Shown here piece after piece: positions 36,177 to 47,307 of a stretch of DNA of 64,000 nucleotides; positions within the stretch are counted from its first letter, which is position 1; every line of letters starts with the position of its first letter. The stretch lies in NCBI GenBank assembly GCA_017506865.1, contig JAFCMP010000168.1, positions 744,001 through 808,000 on the forward strand, written 5' to 3'. A program made the position numbers and the translations under genes. This DNA is from Tribonema minus. Taxonomy: Eukaryota; Sar; Xanthophyceae; Tribonematales; Tribonemataceae. The notes under the pieces were generated by a model that saw only the letters and a program-made list of their open reading frames with translations, made no database searches and was not told the DNA's origin.

Positions 36177-39100
36177 AGGCGGCGGTGGCAGCGGCGGCGG
36201 CAGCGTACCCCGTGCGCCGCGCGTGGACGCCGCGCGCCGGCGGCTGGCTCGGCAACTTCGCGCGCACCCCTCAGAACCCCGCGAACACGAGCGTGCAGCA
36301 GCTCGGCGGGCGCCTGCTCGCGCTGTGCGAGGGCGGCGCGCCCGTGGAGCTCGACCCCGCGACGCTGCGCACGCTGCCGCGCCCCTTCGACTTCGGCGGC
36401 GCGCTGCGCAGCTTCTATTCTGCGCACCCTAGCGTGGACCCCGTCAGCGGCGACGTGTTGAACGTCGGCGTCGCGCTGGAGCCGCCGGCGTTCCCGGTGC
36501 GCGCGGTGCGCGCGGATGCGCGCACCGGCGCGCTGTCGGCCGCGCGCTGCGACGTGCCCGTGCCGCCGCTCGCGTTCGTGCACGACACGGCGCTGTCGTC
36601 GCGCTACCTCATCTTCGTGGTGAGGCGTTTGAACATCGTCGCCTGTGTGTTCTCTAAAATGCACATACCCCCTTGACATACCCCTCAAGAGGGGGAGGGG
36701 GGGGTGCGCGAACGTTGTGTGCTCCGGAGTGCGTCGCCGTGTTCTGCCGCGCGCGTGCACGTGCGGTCGCACAGTCGTGGGCATCGAGAAACCAGGATGG
36801 GTTTGGCCACATGCAAATTCCATTGCGGTTGACATTGATGAAATGTGTCAGAGCCAAGTTGATATGTGTCATGTCTTCACCTAGTGACATTCATTCAGCT
36901 TCTGACAGTTAGATCCTGCGAATCACTCGCCCGCCGTGGCGCAAGGCCCATCATCAAACGCTTTGTATGCGGCAGGCGGGCTGCGCAGCATATCTGCTGT
37001 GCCTCACGCGGGCACAAAGCGTACAATTCACGTCTGTGCCTTATGGTATGCAACACTGCCCCTGGCTCTGCGCAGCTGCTTTTTAGTTGCGTACCATGGC
37101 CGTGGCCTGCACCACCAGCAGCCTCTGTGCCTAACGCCTCAATGATCTGTTTGCCTCTTGGAGTGTCAATTGCCAGTACTGCACAAATTGTCCTTGCAGT
37201 ACTTCTCCAAGTCCATCAGCGCCCCCACCACCACTTGCCCCCCCCCCCCCCCCCCCCTCCACCCGGTTTCCCCCCCCCCCCCCCACCCCCCCCCACCTCA
37301 CCAGGTCCCCCCGTACAAGGACAACAACATGATCGTCACGGCGCTCATGGCCACGCCGCCCGGCAAGGCATTCAGGTGGGACGCGTCGGCGCCGACGCGC
37401 GCGTACTTTGTGGACCGACGCACCATGACGCTCGCCGCGGCGATCGACGTGGCGCCGCCGTTCAGCGCGTACCACCTCGTGAGCGCGTGGGAGCGCGAGG
37501 GCGACGGCGCGACCGTGGTTATGGTGTCCAGGGTGAGTGCAGCGGTGAACCTGTGGGTGGGTACGCGTGTACTCGCCGCTGTGTACTTGTGGTGTGCGCA
37601 GCGGTGGCGTCGGTGCCGGCACAGCGGTGCATCTGTTTCGGGGACAGGTCAGCAGAATGTGTTGAAGCACCATTTGTGACGGCTTGTGGACAGTGTCCGA
37701 GCCATGGTAGGCAGGTCATTGCATCGGGCGACTGCGCGACTGTGGTCATGGTGTCCCCAGGGTGAGTGCAGCGGTGAACCCGTGGGTGGGTATGCGTGTA
37801 CTCAATGTGTACTTGTGGTGTGCGCAAGCGCTGCGGTGGTGTGTTCGCCCGCTGAGAGTCACTTCCGCATTGATGAAGTACAAAGCTCTGTATGCTTGAA
37901 GTTGGCTCCAGCCCGGGTCTACCTACTTGACGTGCCCCCTTGACAGCTCTCTCTTGCTGTCTCGGATTTCAACGCACCACATGCCTTGGTCACAGCTACA
38001 CCTTCAAGAAGTTGTGACAGCAACATACGAGGCGCGAGACTCGCAGCAGTGACACGTACCATCGATCTGTTATGCTTGTAGCCATGGTCACTGTTAGTGC
38101 GCAGGCAGCGATCGACGCGGTGCCCCCATTGCGCGCATGCCACGCGGTGAGGCACACGTGAGTATGGCGGCGACGGCGCTGACGAGGCGGCGCATCTGTT
38201 CAGGGAGAGTTCACTTGTACTCCACCACACGCTGCATGCAACAACTGTTCAAGCCGTGGCAAAGGCGTGACGAGACACGCACCGTTATGTAACAACATTA
38301 CACACCCCTTGCTTATAGGCCTGAGCATTGTGTAACTGCGACCCTCACCCCTCCCCCCCCCCCCCCCCTCGTTCACACACACACACTCGCGCAGCACCGC
38401 GGCGCGCGCGAGGACCTCGAGGCCGCCTTCTCCGACCTCTACGCGGGCCAGCTCACGCCGGACTGCATGTGCGACCTCGTGGAGTACGCGTTCGACGTCG
38501 AGCGCGGAGCGTTCCTGGGCGTGTCGTCCGTCGCAACGCCCCCTGATGGCAGCGGCAGTGCTCCGCGCTGCGGCGAGCTCACCACGCTGGATGCGCGCTT
38601 CGCGACGGGGACGCGGCGGCCGCGTCGCCTGTTTGTCAACGCGCTGCTGCGCGACGACGCCGGGTTCGCCAACGGCGTGCAGAGCATCGACACGGAGACG
38701 GGTGAGTGAGACTGTGAAACTCGGAGGGCGCGGCGGCGTGCATGCTTCGGCGCGTTGTAGCTGACGCAATATTCAGACAGAAGTGACATGAGGCTTGGCA
38801 ATGGAATATGCAGTGCTCATGTGAGCGCAAACGTCGTGCCGCCGTGAGAGACGGCGCGTGCTGCGCCGTCGGCGTGCAGGGCGGCGGCAGTGCTTGATGT
38901 GTGATCATGCGGGGGCTTTGAATTGTGGGCTGCATCATTAGTCTGGACACTTCACCACACAGCGACTTCTACAGTGCGCATGAGCTCCTTTTCGGCACGG
39001 CAGCAGTTGATTTATTCACCCAGCAAACGCACTGAGATGCGCGAGTGGTTCTGCGGCGCAGCTCTTTGCAGCATTTGCTGTCAGAACACACTCGACAATA

Positions 39101-39654
39101 TGAGGACAATGACGGCACCACAATCACGTTTTGAGGGGACGTGCGGCGCGCTGCATCACCGCAGTCGTGATGAGTGCAAACAGCTGTACAGCAAAGGGAA
39201 AGCTGACATGCGTGGCCGCCTTATTGGTTGAGTGCGCAATCCAGTTGCTTTTGTTCCAGTCCTGTGTTTCTCTGCTCGCTCGTGCCTCACACCGCCACCT
39301 GTCGCGCTCCCCCACGCTGCACACGCCGCTCATCCTTACCGCTCATCCTCACCGCACACGCACACGCGCGCATGCGCCGCCGCCGCCGCCGCACCCCCCC
39401 CAGGCGCCTGCGCGATCCACGACTTCGGGCCCGGACGGTACGCCGGCGAGAGCGTCTTCGTGCCGCGCAGCGCCGCCGCCGCGGAGGGCGACGGCTTCCT
39501 GCTCACTTACGTCTACGACGCGACGACGCATACGAGCGACGTGGTGATTCTGGACGCAACGGACGTCGCCGCGGCGCCGCTCGCGCGCGCGCGCCTCCCG
39601 TTCCACGTCCCCTTCAGCTTCCACGGCTGCTTCACGCCGGAGACGTTCGTGTGA
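35201..39654 (+). CDS. Carotenoid cleavage oxygenase (RPE65/CCD family)
   Basis: Non-haem iron dioxygenase of the carotenoid/apocarotenoid type. Exons 35201-35439, 35971-36619, 37305-37532, 38395-38701 and 39404-39654 join in phase to 1674 nt, 557 aa. The N terminus (residues 1-24, hydrophobic, ending QRSEA) looks like a signal peptide, so secretory or, in a complex-plastid alga, plastid import is possible. Family blocks: IPKELQGTLFRNG, GHWFDGDGYV, NTSVQQLGGRLLALCEGG, YSAHPSVDP, FVHDTALS, FSAYHLVSAWE and VPFSFHGCF. The four expected iron ligands are His232, His284, His353 and His548. A run of about 25 alanines (near residues 132-157), encoded by a GCG repeat, is an insertion unlike the family. 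The substrate cannot be told. The intron after exon 3 contains a decayed partial copy of exon 3. The protein ends soon after the fourth His, as usual. Confidence 0.88.
37720..38165 (+). repeat. Duplicated exon-3/donor segments inside an intron of the carotenoid oxygenase gene
   Basis: At about 37730-37840 the sequence repeats 37505-37605: a GACTGTGGTCATGGTGTCC stretch, ggtgagtgcagcggtgaac and the following intron bases. At about 38108-38160 a further decayed piece resembles an upstream part of exon 3 (gcagcgatcgacg...). Both lie between exons 3 and 4 and carry extra GT donors. Confidence 0.7.
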
Positions 39655-42359
39655 GAGGTTTCGGCGCGCAGCACTGCTGCGGCGCGCGCGCATCGCGCAG
39701 CAGCGGCGGCGCTCGTGCCGCGCTGCTGCTAGTCGGCAGTGACTTGGTGACTCGACTGTGACTCGATTCAGGCACTCACTCGATGACGCCGATTCAGGCG
39801 GTCAGAGTGAGGGGCGCATGCGACAAGGGTCGTGCGCCTGGCACCGTGCCGTCAGAGATAGACTTCCAACCTGCCAGCGCGGACAGGAAGTGGGGCGAGG
39901 CGAGCGCGCGCGCCATGATCAAGCGCCTGGCCCCGATGCCGATTTACCGGCCACGTGGAACTATTACACCGGCACTGTACGGCCTTCTGTGGCGACCAAT
40001 TTTGCTCGTGCACGGCGGCTGGCACGGCAGTATGTAGATTGCTGTGGCTCACCGCAGTTTCTGCGCAGCGACGACAGGCATTTTGGCGGTGCGCATGCGG
40101 CAGAGCCATTGCCGGCATATATAACGCCATCGCTCTCATATGGTCCGTGTTTTCCACCCGCGCACAGTGCGCGGTACGGGACCTAGTACCGCTTCGGCTC
40201 CCTGCCTGGCTGGGCTGGGTGCATTTTAGATGGGTTACGCTACATGACTTTAACTTGAAGTCAGCGGTACTTACTCCAGCACCCCTGCCTTGGCAGGCGT
40301 GCCGCGCATCAGACATGCGGTCGCTGCACATGGCTGCGTGTGATAGACGCGCCATCGCCTCTGCGGCCGCACGCGACTGTGCCTGCGGTGCACGAGGAGT
40401 GGTGTGCTGCAAAACATCCGGTAACAACATCACCAAATAAGCGTTCTGGTCCGAAAGGCATGCAGATGTAATCTTGTCTTACTTCTAGTGCTGATGCATT
40501 CTCCGTTTGCTCCGTGGTCGCTTGTTTGGATAAGCGCACTATCAGCACATGACACTCCGAAGTAGATGTTGTCTGCATATGTAGTTGGGTGTGCTCAATT
40601 GGCGCTTGGCAAATGCATCCATTGATTCGGAGCACTGCTGGGATAAATGTTCACATGAATGTCATGAATAACATGATGAATCTGATTGAGTCGTTGTGTG
40701 CTGCGTGGTTGTGCTCCAAGAATGTGTCAGCATTACATGTCTAGGGCACAACGCACTGCACAAGTGACAGCAGCAGCATTGCAGATGGCATACAGCAAGC
40801 CACGCGACAGGCAATTGCAATACACTAAACCTTTAGCTATACTTTTGACAGCTATACGGGCATTGCCTTTACATGTGTATATCCAAGCGCTGATGCGTTG
40901 TGCTCTGCGTGCAATGCATCTCAAGTAAGCTTAGGCCCTACACACGCATTTCACGCACAGTCAGGTAGCGCAGAACCGCAGCAGCAGCAGTTGAAGTGTT
41001 TACTGTACAAATGTCAAGTCAAGTCGCCCCCCCCCCCCCCCCCCCCAGCTTGGCGTTTTTGAAATAGCGTGCAGCTTCCGCACACGCATTATGCAGGACA
41101 GTGCACACACAGCCCTGCTCTCAAATTCATGAACATCCCCGAGTGCACTAGTGCTGATGGTCATCACAAAGTACCAAACCAACAGGGCTATATTTAACTG
41201 TTCACTGTGATCACAAGAACTTGGTGGGTGGGGGCAAGGGGGGTGCAAAGATGCCATGGACTCTTCTTTCTTCGTTGTGGCTGTATGACAAGCAGTGCAG
41301 CGTCTGATAAGGCCTATGAGCACAATGACAAGCCCAACCTGCAGACCCATCACTTCTGAATAGCGTGCCGCCCTGTGCTTGCGCATTTAGATAACCCCAT
41401 GTGCAGCAGTTACATGCGGCACCCGTTGTTGGCCATGACTTTCTGGCTCAGGCAGGCACGTTTGCGCATATGAAACAGTTGCGTGCACTGACTGTCGACG
41501 CCATAGGCGTGCATTGCTGCTGAGCATAATTGTGTCTAAATGTGTGGCAACCAGTGTGCAGGGTTCTGTTATGTACATGACATAGGCAAGCAGCTGCGTA
41601 CATCATTACCAGGAGTTGCTGTCTACATCAGTGCCATGCACATTCGCCATGTACACCTGGAAAAGTGAGGCATAATCGAGTACACGTGGTGGTGCAAAAC
41701 GCAAGTGACACGCCAGTTGGCTGCTCGTTCTGCATAAAACGGAGATCAGAATATACATATTGTGGGCAGTTACCCGCGGCAGTGTGGCGGGCGCACCGAG
41801 CTGGGGAGTAAGTACTACTGCAACATCCGGGAGAGTGCGTGTGTGTCACACGTTCATGAACTCCTGGAGCGCACAAATGCACAGTCGCGAATTCACAACC
41901 AACGCGTTCTTCACCGATGAGACCGCACTGTCAAAACCACTGATAACCTGCTCTTCGTAACCGCCGACAACGAATTTTCAGAGGGGGGACGGAGCGGCGC
42001 CAGCAATCTGAAGGAGCTGGCAGATGGCCTTGGAGCAAGTGCTGCCGTGATGCAGCCAGAGACTCTGCAACCAGCGCACAGGCGGGTACAAACGGCAGTC
42101 TTCAGAGGGCACACCGCGACCCGTCCGTTCTCAATGTACGCTCACAGCGCTGAGGCAGCTTACCACGCCGCCGGCCGCTGACTTGGCGGTAACGAAAACG
42201 CGTCCTGTAGACATCGGTTAAGGCAACCGTGATGCTGTGCTCATGAGCTCCAAAAAGCGCCTGACGCAGCCTGTGCCAGCGACCCCCCCCCCCCCCCTCC
42301 CTCCTGGATGCACCCCCCTCCCCCCTCCCGCGCCCCCCACAGCTCTCCCCCCCGCGCTC
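39655..42359. other. Intergenic; one unassigned open frame
   Basis: No gene is firmly supported. A plus-strand frame at 41921-42181 is open for 86 codons between stops (it includes KELADGLGASAAVMQPETLQ) and looks more protein-like than its surroundings, but has no ATG near its start and no known motif; it could be an exon. A second plus-strand frame, 39783-40037, starts with ATG and has no family match. Poly-C run at about 41030-41046. Confidence 0.4.
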
Positions 42360-42780
42360 TCACTTCCCCGCGGAAGACACCTTGGCGACGACGACGCTGC
42401 CCGCCATGAACAGCGCAATGCCCAGGCCGGCGACGAACGACAGCGCGCGGTACGGCTGCGCGCGCACGCCGACGTAGAAGAGCACGTGCGCGTAGCGGGA
42501 CGCCGTGTACGCGAGGACGAGCGCCGGCGCCGCCGCCGACGTCGCGCCCGCGACGGTGCCGTACGCGAACGCCGCCATGGCGAAGAAGGGCTCGTTCTCC
42601 GTGGCGTTGCGCTCGAGGCCGGCGAGGCGCGTCACCGTGTCGGGGTGGGTGCCGAACTTGAGGTCCGAGAGCAGGACCGTTTGGAGGAGGCCCTTGAGGG
42701 GGAAGGGGCGGCCGTCCTCGGGCAGCGCGGGGGTCTTGCTGCCTACGCGCGCGCGCGCCATGGCGAGGTGGAGGAGCAGG
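42360..42780 (-). CDS. MAPEG-family protein (microsomal glutathione transferase-like), last exon
   Basis: MAPEG proteins are small integral membrane enzymes of glutathione and eicosanoid metabolism. The exon follows an acceptor ccccag (42781) and reads LLLHLAMARARVGSK, a loop with LERNATENEPFF (the conserved RxxRAHxNxxEN-type block), then three hydrophobic segments separated by ASRYAHVLFYVGVRAQPYRALSF, and ends at TGA (complement 42360-42362). These are the second to fourth membrane helices of the family, and PYRALSF matches the Arg-rich fold signature. From the internal ATG at 42761 the product would be 133 aa; the first membrane helix must come from an upstream exon beyond 42.8 kb that I could not locate. 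The acceptor is preceded by a pure C run (plus-strand G run). The exact substrate class is unknown. Confidence 0.7.
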
Positions 42781-43711
42781 CTGGGGGGGGGGGGGGGGGG
42801 GGCGGCGGAGGAGGGGGCGGGGGGTGAGGGTCACGATTGTTGTGTGCATTTGACAGCTCGGCCTGCAGCGAAAGCACACATGCATATATGGTTGTGACAG
42901 GCAGGTGCCGCGCATATGTTACATCATCAGGCTGCTGCTGCAGCAGGTCGCCTCAGAGGTTGTCAAAAATCTGGCAAGCTTCGAGGTAGATTCCGAAAAC
43001 ATCATTGGCTTTGTGCAACTCCAGATCACGAGCCACGAGCTTGCACAAACCAAAGCAAGTTTGCGAATAGCACATCACACATGGTACATGTCAACACAAT
43101 GCGTCTACTTAAGGGGGTGCGACATCGTTCTCGGCCTGACGTCAAGGTGCGTGGCTATGCGTACCTCTTGCCCGCCAACAGCCCCATCGATAGAATGAAA
43201 GCATCTTCATAAGCGCTCATGATGCCAGATAGGAAGGGGTCTTCTTCGCTGGTGCTGGTGCCGCGCCGTGTGTGTGTGTGGATGCCATCGTTGCCAGTGC
43301 TTTTATTCTGTTGAAGTTACCAGACGTCCCGATCCCCCGAAGAAGGCAGGGCCGTCCGGGTCATCTGACTGACATGTTTGAAGTTTGTGTCCAGACAAAA
43401 CGCACATGTTTTCCAAATCAGCCAGCACGTCAGGCATACATACACAACTGCGCGAATGATCAATGATTATGCATTCCGTACCTGGCAAAGAGACAAATAA
43501 GGGGTTGAAGATCTGAGGATGAGGCCTGTTGAACTTAATCTGAGTAATTAGTTGGTGTAGCTCACAACTTCCAATCACACTGCCAAGCAAGGCAGCAGGA
43601 CTTAGCTACGTCATGCGCAACAGTTTGGACCTATCTACTTACCTGCTGTATTGGTGGAGAGTAGGTGAGTGAAGCTAAGTCGAATCGACCAGCATTGTGG
43701 GCCTAAGCTTA
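42781..43711. other. Presumed upstream intron/exon of the MAPEG gene; nothing recognised
   Basis: A plus-strand G run of about 20 bases at 42783-42802 is the polypyrimidine tract of the MAPEG acceptor on the minus strand. No first exon is identified. Confidence 0.35.
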
Positions 43712-43953
43712 CTACTGGGTTGCAAAAAAAACGTACTTTGAATGTTATTTCTGAGTTCAAGTGCCCCTTTTGTGGTGGACTGAATGCTCGGAAGCGGGCA
43801 GACTCACCACATTTCCCATAACTGCGCCCTTCGCGCAGTATGTTATTCATGTTGAGGGCTGCTCAAAGACGTGTTTACTGGTTGCCAAATATGCCCCAAA
43901 TACGCCGTATTTTAAAGATTGTGTGGCCAAATACGTTTTTTCTTTTTGCAACC
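43712..43953. repeat. MITE-like repeat, copy 1 (about 240 bp)
   Basis: This copy matches the element at 56821-57044 along its length: near-terminal gttgcaaaaa..cgtacttt, the shared ttcaagtgccccttttgtgg block, ccaaatacgcc, and a closing ccaaatacgttttt..gcaac. The ends form imperfect terminal inverted repeats. It has no coding capacity. Confidence 0.75.
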
Positions 43954-44310
43954 GCACCGAATACTGTGATCACTAATGCAACGGGCCGAGAGTCCTGTGT
44001 GCTCCGTGGCATGATGCCCGCAAAAAGCATCCCCTATTCACCTTTGTGACACATGAAGTGCTAATTCTGTACTGGATAATATATTGTTGCTTGAAGTGTA
44101 GTTCTGGTGTGCAACTGCAAATTCCGATTGCATCAAGCAGATGCACACACTGCAGCGCCCTGCAGGATGACTCCAGTTCCTGGACCGGATTGACGAGTAT
44201 CGACACGGGGCTGCTTTTGAGCAATTGTCATGTTGGTGTAGTGAGCAATGACACGGGGAGTCAGTCTGTTTGCTGGGCCCCTGCCCTCTCACCTGAGGAA
44301 CGGTAATTTT

Positions 44311-44427
44311 GTTGTTGATTTTCGCTTTAAGCGCGCGAAAAAGCCCAGGCTGTACTTTTTCTTGATTTTCGCTCAGGGCGTGACCCAGGCTGTACTTCGC
44401 ACGAGGGCGCGAAAAAGCCCACGTGAG
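44311..44427 (-). repeat. Three degenerate tandem antisense copies of the LINE 3' terminus
   Basis: Units of about 40 bp begin near 44311, 44351 and 44391; their consensus is tgtactttttc..gattttcgctcagggcgcgaaaaagccc, the reverse complement of the terminal 43 bp of the retroelement ending at 47105. They lie directly before the element's coding part, so the element looks flanked by inverted terminal repeats. Confidence 0.7.
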
Positions 44428-44550
44428 TTTTTTCAATTACCAACGAATATTTCACATGCAGTTGCCCACCAGAACATCGACAAGCACAAGGGATTCTTTC
44501 ATCAACCGCTACCACACAGAGGACTTGGTATTCTGTCATGAACTGACCCC

Positions 44551-47105
44551 ATGCTCAGCCGAGCTGATGCCACTGCATCCCCGGCCCCACACGGCCTCGT
44601 CCATGGCTGCATCTGCCGCCCCCTCTCAACTCCGCCACGTGGGTCTTTGTCCATAGAGAGTGCGTCAAAGCGTTGCGTCATGCAGACTGCTGGATGGTAC
44701 AGTAGTTACAGGACAGTCAGTGAGAATAAACTTCTGCAAGAGTACATTCGCATGACGTACTGCCTGCGCACCATTCCCACTACGCAGACAGCGCCAGCCG
44801 CCAAGGAGTGGGATCGGGTCACGCAGTGGGTGCTTGAGCACTCAATGGGCCTGCAGCCACCAGGCCAGACCTGGCGCCAGTTTGAGCAAAGTGGGGCCCA
44901 CTTCCATCTGGCAGCGCACGGCCCAGCCTTACAGCAAGCGCGACTCCCAACACGGCATGGCGGCCTTGGCATTACCAGCGCCTGCGACATCACTGATGCT
45001 GCGTATGTGGCGGGCACGTTGCAAGCGCTGCAACCAGCACTCTCTGGATGGGCGGGAGTGCTGCAGCAGGCGGCTCCTCAAGCGGCTGCAGACAACGCTG
45101 CTGAGGATGCGGCAACACAAGCGGCACCGGCAGCAGCGGCAGCAGCACCAGCACCAGCAGCATCAGCAGCGGCAACTGTTGAAGCGGCAGCGGCGGTTGC
45201 CAGTGGAGGCGCGACCGCTCCGGCAGCGGCAACTGCATCAGCGGCTGGCCGCGCTAATGGCGCAGCCATTCCGGCAACACACGACGCAGCTGCCGCTGGA
45301 TCAGGGGCCGCGGCGGCAGCACAGGCGGCACCAGCGGCAGCAGCAGCAGCGGCGGCGCACGGCGCAACTACTCCGGCGGCAGCAGCAGCGGCGGCAGCAG
45401 CAGCTGCTCCAGCATCAGAGGCTGCTGCAGCAGCGGCAGCACATGTTGCACCTCAAGTGGCCTCGGCGGCATCACTAACTGCAGCATCAACAGCAGCGGC
45501 TGCGGGCATAGGCAATACAGCTGCTACAGGCCCTACTAGCCTAAGGGCTGCTGCAGCACCTGCAACAGGAGCAGCGTCGGCAGGCGGCGCCGCAACCGTG
45601 CCGGCTGCGACAGCGGCAATGGCGGTGGCAGCGGCCAATGCGGCAGGTGCTGCACCAACACCTGCGGCAGCAGCAACACCACTGGCAGCAGCAGCAACGG
45701 CAGGCGGCACAGCTGCAGCACCAGCGCACGCAGCAGCGGCAGCCGTCAATGCAGGCGCTGCGCGTTCCACACCAGCAATGCTACAAGGCGCAGCAGCAGC
45801 AGAGGTGGCGCGCCTGCCCCTCATGCGGACGATCGCCACAGCTGCCACATCTCTACGTGCAGCAACAGGTGACAAGCTGGAACATATACTGCCACCAGCG
45901 CTAACGCCACTGCAGCAGCAACCACCTACGCAGCAGCCGCCGCTGCGGCCGACAGCAGGTGGTGGCACTGGTGCGGATGCTGCTTGCGTACTTGACGCCA
46001 GTGCTCTGCAGTTGCAGTGTAGCCTGAAGCGCCCCAATCAGAGTGCGCTTGCAGATGCCGTCGCTACCGAGCTTGCAGATAAGGTGGAGGCGGACCTGCA
46101 ACAGCTGCCGCAGGGCACGCAACGCACGCAAGCACTTGCTCGATTCCGGTCGCAGCGCCACATGCACTCGATCGGCATGGCATTCCTCAACGAGCCCATG
46201 TACTCCACAACGGCTTCGTTCGATGGCCTATCCTGGCAGCTGGCCGTCAAACGCGCCATCGGAGTAGAGGAGCAGACGGCAGGCTGCAAGCTGTGCGGGA
46301 AGTCGCCGGGCGGCACCCTGCATGCACGGCTGTGTCAAGCGCCACGCGTCAAGGCGCACGACACCATTGTCCACAATAGCGTCAAGAGGGCCACGCAGCG
46401 CCTCCTGCGGCAATACCTCAAAACGGGACTGGTGGACGAGGACTACACGCCGTTTCTGGGGTCCGCCGGGCCGCCGGGGAGTCGCAGGATGGACATCGTG
46501 CTGCCTGCCGACGCCTTCCCGGTGACCGGCTACGACGACCCGACACGCCACCTACCGCTCATGGTGGACGTTACCTGCTTCGAGGCACAGGTGGCGTCGC
46601 GGGCGGCGAAGACTGCAGCAGACCCCGAGCGATGCTGCCGCGACCAAGAGGCCGCCAAGACTACCCACTATTCTGGTCATTATGATCAGAATTGCTACAA
46701 ACTTGCCACATTGGCAATAGGGTCATTTGGCAGCATCGGGGAGCAGGGGCGGAAGCTGCTGGAGGCTGTGGCGACGGAGTATGCCAGCAGGATGTCAGTG
46801 CCCGGAGGAGCGCGCCCTAAAGCTCTCAAGGGCATCGCCCTGGCGCGCTTACGCTCGGCACTGTCGGCAGCGCTCCACATGGCGTACTCTGGCCGTGTCA
46901 TGACACACATGGCAGAATCCAGGGGGGGGGGGCACATGGAGGAGGACGTAGGGGAGGACCCCGAGATGCCATTTGGCGGCGGCGGCGTTTGAGTGGTTGT
47001 CGTTGCGACACTTTCAGAATGTCATACGACATGTAGATTCCTTACAGCTAGATGCCAATCATCTGGGCTTTTTCGCGCCCTGAGCGAGAATTAATAAAAA
47101 GTACA
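44551..47105 (+). mobile_element. 5'-truncated non-LTR retrotransposon, RLE type (ORF 44551-46992 plus 3' UTR)
   Basis: One 813-codon frame (44551-46992, TGA) with a 113-bp 3' UTR ending ATTAATAAAAAGTACA. Residues about 55-170 match the end of a LINE reverse transcriptase (EYIRMTYCLRTIP, then LPTRHGGLGITSACDITDAA); the catalytic palm with its YxDD box is missing, so the copy is 5'-truncated and dead. Residues about 170-416 are an Ala-rich low-complexity insert with imperfect GCA/GCG repeats. Residues near 579-595 form a C-x2-C-x8-H-x3-C finger, followed by AHDTIVHN, RRMDIVLP and LMVDVT, the order of a CCHC plus restriction-like endonuclease module known from R2-type elements. The ORF start is only the first Met in frame. 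Two 3'-end copies at 16.2-16.8 kb show it was mobile. Confidence 0.8.
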
Positions 47106-47307
47106 TTCGGTGACATGTTTTGCTTTTTGCCTTGCAGACCACGTATGCCCTATCCGGCGAACGACCCGGCAATGACGCAAATGTGAGCCCCACTGTAAGT
47201 CTTCGCTCCCAGGCAGAGATTGACGGGCAAGCCTTCCGGTGTGCCAACTTCACAACTTGCCAATTTCAAACGTGAACTTTCATCCACGCGCTCCTAAAGA
47301 AAGAAAG

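Noticed and set aside
37185-37304. Reading through the poly-C intron from TACTTCTCCAAGTCC as coding
   Set aside because: The frame happens to stay open, but it would insert a poly-Pro loop; the acceptor at 37304 joins in phase 0 to exon 2 and restores family spacing.
44311-47105. A DNA transposon with terminal inverted repeats
   Set aside because: The encoded protein matches the end of a LINE reverse transcriptase with a CCHC/RLE module, and other copies are 5'-truncated; antisense ends are better explained by nested or tandem remnants.
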